Shown here one piece after another: positions 35,099-46,153 of a stretch of 64,000 nucleotides of DNA; position 1 is the stretch's first letter, and each line of letters opens with the position of its first letter. Under the pieces are notes generated by a model. The model was not told the origin of the DNA. It saw nothing but the letters and a program-made list of their open reading frames with translations, and ran no database searches. Source of the DNA: Nissolia schottii (lineage: Eukaryota > Streptophyta > Magnoliopsida > Fabales > Fabaceae); the NCBI GenBank assembly GCA_003254905.1, contig QANU01068452.1, forward strand, positions 62,001 to 126,000. The letters are read 5' to 3'. A program made the translations under genes and the position numbers.

Positions 35099-38000
35099 CT
35101 AAATTTCTAGTCGGATCCCACTCTTTGTTCGAGAGAAAAATTTTGCAAAGCCGTTTCGACTCTTCTCAGAACTGACATGATTTGGCAGTGCTGCCGATGA
35201 AGCCAAAGAAGAACACGAAGGTGGCGAGCTTCCTTCGTTTTTGTTAGAGCATGGACCAGAGCTACCATCAGGCAACCTCGAAGAATCGGAATCTCTTTTA
35301 GGTGAAAACATGTCATTTGAACGCATCTTCCACATCTCTCTGCTAGCTTGAGCAGCAACCGATGGGCTCGATGGAATGCTAGCGGTGTCAATGAGGAAAT
35401 CTTCGAGCGCAGCCAGGGATTTTAACTGATTCCCCAGGGACGCTATCGTTTTCTGGCACTCAGCAAGCTTTCCGGCAGCCAGCGCTAGATCCTCCTGGCA
35501 AAGAGAAAATGACATGCATAATGCATTGCATTACATGAAATGTGCAGAGAGTTGATGATAGAGCATTTAATTTAGATGTCAATGATGACCAACCTGCTTA
35601 ATCTTCTTTTCTCCGTGAGAATTACTTGTTGAGTTGAGTATCTCTTCTTGCTTCCTGTTTTCTAGCTCTTCCTCCAACTCCTTACATTTCATTGCAATTT
35701 CTTCTGACATAGTCCTCTCCTTATCGACCTCCTCTTCTAATAAGCCAACCTTTGCACATTTGCTTTCTAGCTCTTCCTCCAAGTCCTTACACTTAATTGC
35801 AATTTCGTCTGACACGGCCTTCTCCTTATCAACCTCTGCTTCCAATAAGTCAACCTTTGCGGATAATGTTTGAGCCTCTACCTCCATGCCCATTAGGTGA
35901 TTTTCTATCAATTGTTTTGATCTGTAGGCATTTTCTAGTTGCTTCTGCAGCTCCTCCAATTTCTTCACTGCCTCAATCAACTGAAGCTGCGACTCCTCAA
36001 TAGACTCCACGCTTTCCCTCAGAGCTATCTCTAGTTCAGCTTTTTCTGATTCCACCTTCTCTAGCTTCTCTTTTAGTCTGTCCATTTGCTCATTCATGAT
36101 CTCAAACTCTGCTCTGAGAGAGCCTTCTTCATTATCGGCAACGGCTGACTCCTGGACGCAGCTTTCATTCTTAGTCTCGGGCAACGCGGCGAGTCGTTCC
36201 ATTTCAAGAAAATCATCCATGAGGTCGATTTTAACAGAACTGGGTGGAGTTTCTCTGCACTTTTCATTCTTAAACTGATCAAGCTCGGCGATTAATGCGG
36301 ATGCCCACGAGTCGGAACAACTTGGCTCGCACTTGTTCGGTTCTGAGCCACTTGTCTTGTGGGCATCAATCTCCGCTGCATTAAGTCGCTCCCCGCTGTC
36401 TGATTGACTATCTGTGAGAGACTCGGCACAAAATGAGGATGAAACAATGGATTTATGATCATTGACTAAGGAAGCTCTTGAAGCCGTGCTCTTCAGTCTC
36501 CTGCACTCGGCCTCCAGCTTAGCTACTTTCTTGATGCTTTCCAAATGTTGCTTGCTAGCTGTCTCAGCTGCTTGAGTGCTTAAATCCCTCTCAATTGTCC
36601 TGATTTCCAGCTCTTCTGATTGAGCTAAGAGCTCATGCCTGAGAGCCATGTTCTCTTTCTCCAAAAACTCGACTTTGTGACACATGTCAAGATCAATAGA
36701 AGATTTGGCATTAGAAGCATCTAATTTGCCCTGTAGCTCGGCGGCTTTGCTCTCAAGTTTAATGTTGGCTGATTCCAAGTCATGAGTTCTCGTCACTACT
36801 GCATCACGGATATTCTCTTCCTGCTCTTCTCTTGTCTGTCTTAACTGCCTAACACACTCTTTAAGTGCACCATCTAGATGGGCGACTCGGTCTTCCAGAG
36901 ATGAATTCTTGTGAGTGACTGCTTCAAGTTGCTTCTTCAAAATCTTCACTTCATTTTCAGCCCTTTCCCAACCTAAGTTAATGAAAATGCCCGCTCATGA
37001 GATAATATAAAAACAGGAGAAAGAGAAGATATACCAGGAACCATACAAGACAAGGAAATCGTTATTATGCTGGTGTCGGTATGAAAGTCTTCTGATTGAT
37101 CATACAAGACTCAATCTATAACATTTAGATGAAAATTTGACTTTAATTTCAATGAACCCTCTCTAAGTCCCAATCCTCCAAATATGAGGAGGAACTGATT
37201 GTGTAGTTTGCTAGCTCAACAGCTGCTGAATTGCATTGCATTGCAGACACAAGTCACACAACAATGCATATCCAATTTCCAAGAAGTATGCAATGGTAAT
37301 GAAGCAATACTGTATAATCAGAAAATCAATGGTTATTTCTAAAATTACACAAAGCAATAGAGGAGTCTACTGATCATTAACAGTATAAGTTATACCTGCA
37401 ATGGCTTCTTCAGCAACTTTGGCATGCTGCTTCACCAAGTCCTCTTTGGCATTGACATTCACTAGTGCTGCAGATAGCTTCTCTGACATATTCCTCAACC
37501 CATCATTTAGATCCCCTTCCTTCACATTTTTCATATTTCCATTTTCTTCATCTCTGTCTTTCTCTAATGAATCATCATTCATGCTGGCTGTAGTGGGAAG
37601 AGGTTTCGAGGTGACTTCTTCAGGCAATTGTGCATTAAAAAATGAGCAGCTGTTAGCATCTTCGGCCCAGGCCACAGCTCTTGAGGTGGCATCAGGAGAA
37701 TGGCTGCTTCCGTTGGGAGATTCCTTTGATGCCTCCTGCTTTCAAAGACACAAAACTAATGAGATTCTCAAAAAAATGATGATGATGGTGGTGGTGGTGG
37801 TGGTGGATAAAATTTTGTGGCAAACATTCATCTGTTGTGAAATATAGCAACATGGCCTTTACACGGCGAAAATACCAGGATCACAAAATAATTCCTAGAA
37901 GGTGAAGGGCATGAGGCCGTAAACAATACGATATTTGTGCTTAGACTACTGTTTTGCAGACAAGTTTAAAATACATTCTTGAAGGCACTCAACATAAATC

Positions 38001-38690
38001 AGCCACAAAGGATCCATCTCAAGAACAGCTATTAGATACTGGCTCTACAAATGCAAACTTAATCTCGAATACGAAAGCATGGCTGCACCAAACTTGAATC
38101 ATCAACGAGCCGCGTCTTCATGTCATTCTCTCAAACAATTCACATCAAAATTAGAAATATAAACACAGGTTGTCTCTTAGCCGTTGAGAGTTGGGACTTG
38201 GGAGACAGAACCAGAGAAGGGCGAATACCGTTTCAAGCACCATCTTCCCTCAATATCGTTTAGTAATCAGTAAATTAAAAGCCTCAAGTCTAAAAGAACT
38301 TCATTTTCTTCAATACAACTCTGCCAGTCATTTGTCACTCATTTTCCAACAAAAATTCATGTGTTTTATTTTCCTCACATGAGAACCTTAGTTTACAAAA
38401 GGCAGGGGAGAGGGGAAAAGCACAATTCACACCAGCACAAGTAAGGAATCTCTCAAGTTCACGTAAAGCAATAAAAAGCTAGAATTCAAACCTTGTAACT
38501 AGTGCTTGGGGGAGATATTAAAGAGACCCCCGAATATTTTAAAAGAAGGAACCAAAAGAGACTAAACAAGGTCCAAAATTTGCTCACCCCAATTTTACCA
38601 TACCTGTTCATCAGATCCTGAGCTCTCGGTTTCCCCAGTGCTCTTCTCAGAACACTTCCGCTTCCATAACCATCTCTTCTTATCCATCAT
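35099..38690 (-). CDS. Filament-like plant protein (FPP, long coiled coil)
   Basis: A cytoplasmic or cytoskeleton-associated coiled-coil protein; the family binds microtubule or trafficking partners, but its exact role here is unknown. Exons are 38690-38604, 37735-37396, 36972-35594 and 35494-35099, all in frame, about 733 residues. The N-terminus is MMDKKRWLWKRKCSEKS with STGETESSGS, a family hallmark, and the central SCSDSWASALIAELDQFKNE is the other. Coiled coil covers most of exon 3 (heptads from about residue 145, and again from about 430 to 600, including two near-identical 'ELESKCAKVGLLEEEVDKE'-like repeats). The basic tail reads FAKFFSRTKSGIR. The second Met (38687) could also be the start. 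The exon 2 acceptor is a CAG/GAG choice that may add one codon. The 5' leader probably has introns, not resolved. A Helitron end lies about 1.5 kb upstream. Confidence 0.93.
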
Positions 38691-40158
38691 TGGGGGTCTA
38701 ACAATCTAAAATTGGCTTGAGAATCGCAGCGCGTTCATCTGCAGACACGAGTACCCAAAATGTTCATAAGCTATTAGCTAAGTCAAAATCACCTCAGAGC
38801 AATAACCCGGTGAAAAGAAAATAGCTGAATGAAGGGAGAATAAGAAGCTGCATGCCCTGGTAACAAAATTCAGAAAGCAGAAAATCAAGAAATACAGTTC
38901 CTATTCAACAATCTCATCAGCTGGAAAGAGAAAAGAAAAAGAAGAAAAAAAAAACCCAATCAAACAAACAATAATAATAAAAGATAACTTTGCTTAATAA
39001 TGTTTTCCACACCCGGAAACCCACATTGAATACGAAGTTTACAACTTGAAAAAGAATAAAAGAATGAACTTTAGCTCGACAGAAACCAGGTAATAGATGG
39101 AAAAGAAGAAATCTTGTACCGTTATCAAGGGCCAAAACTCCCCCATGGTTTTCGAAAGCACCATTCAAACCCATTTGTCATTCACAGGGTTTAAATTTGA
39201 AACCCGATAACCCCATTAAGTATTTGCAGAAAATTTACAGAACCCAAGGTAATGAAACAGTGCCTTGTTGCAGAGAAGGGGTAAAAAAGAAAGAATGTTA
39301 AAAGAACTCTACGCTTTCAGCCATTGAACTGAAAAGGCCTAAAAAATGACCCAAAAATAAAACATAATCCTGTGTGTAGCGAAGAGAAGGAGAAAATAAA
39401 AATCTCTAATGAAACAACTACGTATCAGCCATCATTTAAACAGATAACTACTAGTAAAAAATAAATAAAATACGATAAAATAAAAAAAAGCCTTATTATA
39501 TATAAATATATTTAAAAAATGAAGCCAGATCAAAATACCTTTGACCAATGACTGAGGCCAACTCAAGAAAACCAAACTCAAGGAATAGCTAGAAGCCAGC
39601 AATTAATGCAAGCAAAGGATGGGCTCAGAGTACAAGGCTAGAGATTTTAAGAGCGTAGAAGTGAAGGAAACGGAGGTTGTAAATGACAACAAGAAAAATG
39701 AAAAAAATAATAGTGATTAATAAATTGGGAGGCAGAGAAACTGTAGAATGTCAGTAACAGTAGTGAGCATTCGCAAAAGCAGCACCTGCTGCAATTAACA
39801 ACGCGCAGCGCAGATAGAAAGCAGATAAATGGATGGAGGTTAGGGCCTAGGGGGTTTCCATTTCTTTTTTGTTTTGCCTCCCTTTTTTTCATTTCTTTTC
39901 AAATATAAAAATAGGATGGCCATGTGAATTGAAGGTGTGTCAGAGTTGGGAAATTCAAGAGTCTGAGTGGGGTGTAAGAGTGTGACCACAAAACACTTTT
40001 TCAGCTTTTTACGAAAATGTTTTTTTTTTATTTGTTTATTGTGTATTGTTTATTTGGTTTTTAATTTACAAGTTTGAAACTTGAGATGCTGTTGTTCCCG
40101 CCCGTGGATCAGGGGATATGTAATGTTAAGTCTTTCGTTGTCAATTTTCCTTATTGAA
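38691..40158. other. 5' leader and promoter region of the filament-like protein gene
   Basis: Mixed AT-rich sequence with a pyrimidine-rich minus-strand leader (39640-39900), which is a likely transcription start area. Short open frames here have no recognisable similarity. The stretch ends at the Helitron terminus at 40159. Confidence 0.45.
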
Positions 40159-40200
40159 CTAGATTTTATACCCATGCGATGTGCGGCAGGTATAAAATCC
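40159..40200 (-). other. Helitron 3' terminal hairpin and CTAG end
   Basis: GATTTTATACC and GGTATAAAATC pair as an 11-bp stem (arms 40162-40172 and 40189-40199), with an inner imperfect CCTGC...GCATGG stem. The last four bases are CTAG at 40162-40159, followed by T (complement of a40158), as Helitrons insert between A and T. Confidence 0.8.
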
Positions 40201-41480
40201 ATGTTAAACAATTGGTTATGCAGCGTATTATACTAACCAGTAGTAATCGTAATGATATTAATATAAAATATTTGTTAACAATGTAACATCCTAGCTAACT
40301 GCATACTCTCGAGTAGTATGCAATGCTCACTAAGTTGTTAATCATTTGGTGGGATTACTTATAGTCCATTATTATCTTTCGAAAATACCAAAGTAAGGAA
40401 AATATGGACCATTTTAAAATTTTTCTATTTGTTACTTTATTTGTAAAATATGAGCCACGCGTGAATCAAATCATATAATACAAACGATAGAGCTGAAGCT
40501 TAAACGTAGTAATCCTTGATAACATAAATCATTACATAAACAGATCTGGTCCATCACAAGTTACAACCCATAGAGTATAATAATAGTTTACATATATAAG
40601 CTAAATACATCAAGATACATATCAAATATAGCAAAATGTAGCAAAATGTCCATTTGCTGCCGAGCTAGACTGGCTCGTCCTCGGTCCTCTACTGCTGCAC
40701 GTTCGGCTCCTCATAGGGCTCCTCGTAGCCCTCGTACTCTTCGCCCGCTCCTGGAAGCATAAGCGAGTGGGGGTGAGAACAGTCGTCCTCAGTGGTTAAC
40801 CTTGGCGTAGGGGATCTTTTTATTCGCTTATCAACCCGGCCGTTTAGGTGTTTCTAATTGAACATGCATACTAACATCCTACTGATTATTATCTGGCCTA
40901 AGTTCCTGAATGACTTTATCTACTTTACTAGGTGACTGGGGAACTAGTCTTGCTTATCTAAGTTCTCGTGCTTATTATTTTTCTCGCGTATATACATAGC
41001 CGTCTCGAGCGTTCTCTTGACGGTATACCCATGCTCATATACCTTATCATATACTTTATATATTTCATACTCATTCATCATACCATTTCACATTCATTCA
41101 TTTCATACTTTATGCATGCTGACTCTGAAACTCTTTCATGCGTACCGGCTAACTAATGGACCGGGGCGCATCCTGCTTTCCATGCTCTCGGCTAACTAAT
41201 GGACCGCGCTGAGTCTTTCCCACTCATGTAGATGCGGCCAAACATTTACAACCTGCTTCTGTCCTCTGATTGATGTCGACCAGGCAGCGCTATAACCTGA
41301 GTGGTTGCGAATCACCGCGGATAACTAATGTTCCGTCGCCGATCATCAATAGAGATAACCGTCCACCTAGTGGGAGGGCGAGGGGTTGGCCCTATGACAC
41401 AACCAAGTGGAGACCCATACATCATCATCATCATATCATTATCATTCCTTAGGTGTGACGTCACCCTTTCTCATTCATCT

Positions 41481-41512
41481 TTTCTTTCTTTCTTTCTTTC
41501 TTTCTTTCTTTN
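41481..41512. repeat. (TTTC)n microsatellite ending in an N
   Basis: About seven TTTC units followed by a single ambiguous base at 41512. The run may be collapsed or the site may be an assembly join. Confidence 0.85.
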
Positions 41513-41714
41513 ATGCATCCTATCATATAGCTACATACTTGTTCCCTAAGGTTCAATTATGCTCTTTAAACTTTACGTGATTAACTTCTAGTTCTCATGA
41601 TGCATGATAGCACAATCATTCCTAACATACATATTCTACATGCAATGTTTCACATACATCATCATAAACATAACTCATTCATTCATCATACACATGCTTG
41701 TACTTTCTCATCTA

Positions 41715-42345
41715 CTTCGGGGTTCCTCCGCGGAACCCACCCAGCACTCGCGCTCCAGGGTTCCTCCGTGGAACCCTAATCATCACCACTACCGGTGCTC
41801 ACTCAGGCTTCGTCACGTAACCTTGCCTGTCTCCCAGGGATCCTCCGCGGAACCCACTCCGAACCACTCCTGGTGCCTACTTAGCACTCTTCACGTGACC
41901 CTCTCATTACTTCAGGGATCCTCCGCGGAACCCACTCAACACCATTTCTGGTGCCCACTCAACACTCAACGTAAGCCTCTTAGCTCTCCAGGGTTCCTCT
42001 GCGGAACCACAACCAGCGCCACTACTGGTGACCACTCAATACTCTTCTCGTAAACTTCTCATCACTCCAGGGATCCTCCGCGGAACCCATCCGGCACCAT
42101 TCCTGGTACTCGCTCATCAACTTTCTAGACTCTCTCTCGGTCTCCCTCCGCGGAACACTCAGCACTTATCTCATTACTTGTTTTCTCTCAATTTCCTCAC
42201 ATTCGCTTCCCACGGGATCCTCCGCGAAACCCGCGTCTACAGATTCCTCGTAGTCACTCTACGCGTACCCATTCGGCGTCCATCCAGACGCCGCTCAACA
42301 ACTCCCTAGGCCCCTCTTGGTCACTCTCTGCGGAACACTTTGGCG
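41715..42345. repeat. Tandem array of about 9 units, ~76 bp, with a CCGCGG palindrome
   Basis: Units carry 'agggatcctccgcggaaccc' (or ggttcctccgcggaaccc) near 41720, 41757, 41838, 41914, 41990, 42069, 42141, 42213 and 42330, followed by 'actc..caccactcctggtgc..actcagcactc'. The core TTCC-TCCGCGG-GGAA-type element is a near palindrome containing a SacII site. The array lies inside the solo LTR. An open frame over it that repeats GSSAEPT is only the repeat in translation. Confidence 0.88.
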
Positions 42346-43484
42346 CTTTCCTCATTACTGGTTTTCTCTCATTTTCCCACACTCATCCCAAGCTCAAACC
42401 CCACATATTCCGGCATTCATAGTCCTATCTAGTCCAGGTCACAGGACCCTTCAGAATCATCTCCTAAGTCCTAACATAGCATTTCTAATATCATTGTCCA
42501 TAAGGCATACAAACACATAAACACATACAAGCAAACATAAGCCACCAAGGGGTGACCAAAGCCAAGTTTAACCACCTGTAAAAAAACCTGGTGGTGGTGA
42601 GGGAAGCTTGGATTGAAGTCCCATAAGCCTTGTTGTTTCCAAAGCTTGAGCTCCTCCTTTTTCCAAGGTGAGCAACTTCGAATAAGATGGAGGGGGAAGA
42701 AGTTGTTCCTCTTGATTTTGGAGGGAAGAAAATGAAACTAAAATGAAGAGACTTAAGGGCTGTGATTTTCGGTTTTGTGGAAGGTGGAAGGAGAAGGGAA
42801 TGTGCCTGGACTCTTGAAGGTTTGGGTGGTCTGGTTTGGAGAATGTGAGAATGATATTTTGCTTGGAGTTTTAGAAGAGAGGTCTCGGTTTTGGGAAGCT
42901 GCTGGTAAGGGAAATTAATTGATTTTTATGATTTAGAAAAAGGTGGTGAATAGTAGGAGGTATGGGCATGGGTATGGCCTATGAAGGGACTTTGGTTAGA
43001 TGTGTAAGACAAGTAATGTAAGTGTGGAAGCATGATTTAGGGGATAATTTTTGTACAAAAATCTCTTCAAAATCGTGCAGCCCTACTCCTTGCAGCTGCT
43101 GAAATTTCATTTTATGTCGGTTCCGGTTCGCTCGCGTTTTATCGCTCGCAGTGTCAGTGCGTCGCTCACGGTCGTCCGAAAAATATTTCGTTTATACCGT
43201 CGCGATCTTCTAATTTCCCCCTACCTAAGGGTATTAACATTTAAAGGTGTTTGTGAATTTTTCTCCGAGGGATTATTTTCACGGACACCCTTTGCGCGTC
43301 AGAAAATTTCATCGGTGAACAACGACTGTCCGGTTGTCCGCCGAATTTCCTATCGCGACACGTTTTATTCCCTAGGGATGTTCTACTTAATAATTTCCCA
43401 TCTTAATTCTCTAATCGTGATTAGAAAATTAATTTAATAATTATATTTGCGATTATTTCTCTAAGAAAAAATCGGGATGTTACA

Positions 43485-43926
43485 ATCAACAATGAATAAA
43501 TTACAAATTGTTTAAAATGAGAAATATATTGTCTGATACAGTTTATATATAGAAGTATTAAGCTAAATTACGATTATAATACCAGTTGGATAAAAATAAT
43601 TTATCCCCACAAAAGTTATGCATAGTGGCGGTAAATTTGAACAGTAAATAGTTCTTATTGACCTACAAATACTGCATAACCCATTTTAAGTTATGGTACT
43701 GTAGATTATGTTATATTATCAATGGTAGTATATTGTCCAACTATACTAAATGAAGCTAGCTGACATCTCTGAGATTCCAGCATATTTATAGGAACTGGAA
43801 ACCCATATGTAAACTATGTTGTATCTAAATTATGGAAATAAGACACAGTTATATTGCTTAAATCATAACCGTATAAAGACCACGAGATTGTAGATGCAAT
43901 TGTATCCAAGAAATTAACTTTCAATT
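43485..43926. other. Helitron 3' non-coding segment
   Basis: AT-rich sequence between the solo LTR and the end of the helicase frame. No gene seen. Confidence 0.5.
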
Positions 43927-46148
43927 TCATACCACATTTCTAAAAACCTCATTGTACACAACATTTGAAGTTACGGTATTAAGTTCTGAATGATCATGAC
44001 GTATCACTATCTTTAACCCTTCATGGTGTGTAACTCTACTAACAACAAAATATAACTGACTGTGTGTAAAGACAGGTTTCTTTGAAATAAGTCCTACATT
44101 TGACAATGACTGACCTTGGCTCTTGTTAATTGTCATCCCATATGACACCATGATAGGAAATTGTCTTCTTTGAAACTTAAATGGGAGTTTTGTGTCAGAA
44201 GGTGTAAATGTCATCCTTGGGATGAAAACCTTGTCACCAATGCCATTACCATATATGAATTTTGCTTCAATGACATGTCTTCCAAGTTTAGTGACGACTA
44301 ACCTTGTGCCGTTACATAAGCCAGCTGAATGATCAATGTTTCAAAGCAGCATTATTGGAGTGCCAACTTTAAGTATGAGCTCATGGTTTGGAATTCCAGA
44401 ACATCTAATTGTGTTCAAAAACTCCGGTGTGTGGATACTATTGTATAACTCATTATGAGAATCAGACATGCAAGCCATATCAGAACTCAAGTATGTTACA
44501 GGTTCATTAGAATTCAAATCAATCATGTATTGATTGATTTCATCGACTAAGTGCAAAGTAGGGCAAGTATGGCTTTCCCCTCTAAATATTTCTCATCATG
44601 TGAGTGTGCAATATAATCCCCATAGGTTGACTTAACAATAGCCTCAATAGGGTCATCCCATTCATCAATAAGCGAATCACCTGGGATTTTGATCTTGTCG
44701 TCACCATTGACGGAGTCACCAAGTTTGCCATCTCCCAGACGAAGAATCCAGTCTGCAAACTCTTTAAGATCATCAACTTTTGTGTTTGCTTCATTTGAAT
44801 ATAGACGCATGTTTTTCGTTAGTCTTAGAATTTTGACATCACTCCATAAGTATGATGAGTTGATTGTAGCATTAACAATGTCTTGTCTACTTCCTTTAGA
44901 TATCATAGGGAGTATTTGTCTGAAATCACGACCAAGCACTACTGTTTTCCCTCCAAATGGTAGTGTTACACTCAACTCATTTTCAAATTGCATAATATCT
45001 CTCATGGTTCTATCCAATGCCTCAAAGCAATGCTTATTCATCATCGGAGCTTCGTTCCAAATTATCAACTTAGAACAGATTATAAGTTCTGCCAGATGAC
45101 TTCCTTGTTTTATGTTGCATGTAGAGAATTCATCGAGAATCAACGGAATGGCAAATCTAGAGTGCGCGGTTTTACCACCAAGTAATAATAATGAGGAAAT
45201 ACCGCTAGAGGCAACAGTGAGTACAATATTACCTTTAGATCTAAGAGCAGATGCTAATGTGTTCCACACAAATGTCTTGCCGGTACCTCCATAACCATAT
45301 AGGAAGAACACACCTCCATCACCACTTTGGATAGCTTGCATTATCTCGTTGTAAACCCCTTGTTGTTCTTCCGTCACCTTCGATAGCAATTCCTTGTGCG
45401 TTACAGACAATTCAGCTCTATCATACCAAAGCTCATCACAAATGAGTTTATCAACATTAGTGGCCAAATCTAAATTAGGAAATGGCATGGTGGGAAAGTC
45501 ACGCAAACTCTTATTGTTGCTGTTAAGAATTTTTTCAATGTCAGCAAGCGTCATGTTGAACAGTTCTTCATCAGTCAACTACAAACCTGTGATAATAATT
45601 ACAAATGTTTGGAAAATAGTATCAGCATAATGGAATTAATACATAACAATTAGATTAATTGATTGTTGGAATTAATTAATAGTTGTTATGTTCAAACTGA
45701 GTTGTACCTGGATGGTTCAGAAGTAACCTTTGACGATGTAAAATACCATCAGACAATAATTTCCAATTATTTTCCCATACCAACTCTGGCTTGCTCATAG
45801 AATTAGAGAACAACAAATTAGCAAATAGTTTGCGAAGATATTGACCAGATCCCTAGTGGCTAGCTTCTTCAATTGCATCAGAAGATTCTTTGTCGTCATC
45901 CAACAAACCCCTGGCATAACATGCATCTCTAAAAGTTGGATATACAATGCCCCCAACTGTTCTTATATCTTCAAATGTAGTAGGTCCTCTAACCAAATTG
46001 AGTAATAACCTTAAATAGTATCGTTCACCTGAGTTGGGGGAACAAAATATATGTGGCCGATTTTAGTAATCTTGGTCTTCCTCAAGTTCCATTGTCGAAT
46101 ATCTTTCTCCCATACAAATCTTGTAGGAAATTCAGAATAGGTGAGATT
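43927..46148 (-). pseudogene. Helitron Pif1-type helicase part, decayed
   Basis: The C-terminal half of the Helitron RepHel protein. In order on minus: LTYSEFPTRFVWEKDIRQWN, a likely intron (about 45707-45592), TDEELFNMTLADIEKIL, Walker A GYGGTGKT, the Walker B region IIWNEAPM (family: IIWDEAPM, so Asp is changed to Asn), LGRDFRQILP, KILRLTKNMRL and the motif TINKSQGQSL. Stops interrupt it near 45855 (TGG to TAG in SHWGSGQ), 45580 and 44340, and a frameshift lies near 44560. The frame runs straight on from the Rep part across the solo LTR at 46154-49144. The helicase unwinds DNA during rolling-circle transposition; this copy cannot work. Confidence 0.92.
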
Positions 46149-46153
46149 ATGTG

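Larger units (their letters stand above)
40282..43484 (-). mobile_element. Solo LTR, about 3.2 kb (gypsy-like), inside the Helitron
   Basis: Read on minus it starts TGTAACATCCCGATTTTT and ends GGATGTTACA. Flanks are AACAA (40277-40281) and ATCAA (43485-43489), a target duplication with one change. No gag-pol inside. It holds a ~76-bp repeat array (41715-42345), a tetranucleotide run and repeated 'cggctaactaatggacc' motifs (near 41145, 41188 and 41318). Confidence 0.8.

Noticed and set aside
41604..42053. Open frame with repeated GSSAEPT units, looking like a low-complexity protein
   Set aside because: It is one frame of the ~76-bp DNA repeat in a solo LTR; it changes frame along the array and has no start context.
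44689..45630. Plus-strand open frames over the helicase
   Set aside because: They are antisense shadows of the minus-strand Pif1 helicase, which carries the Walker A motif and conserved helicase motifs.
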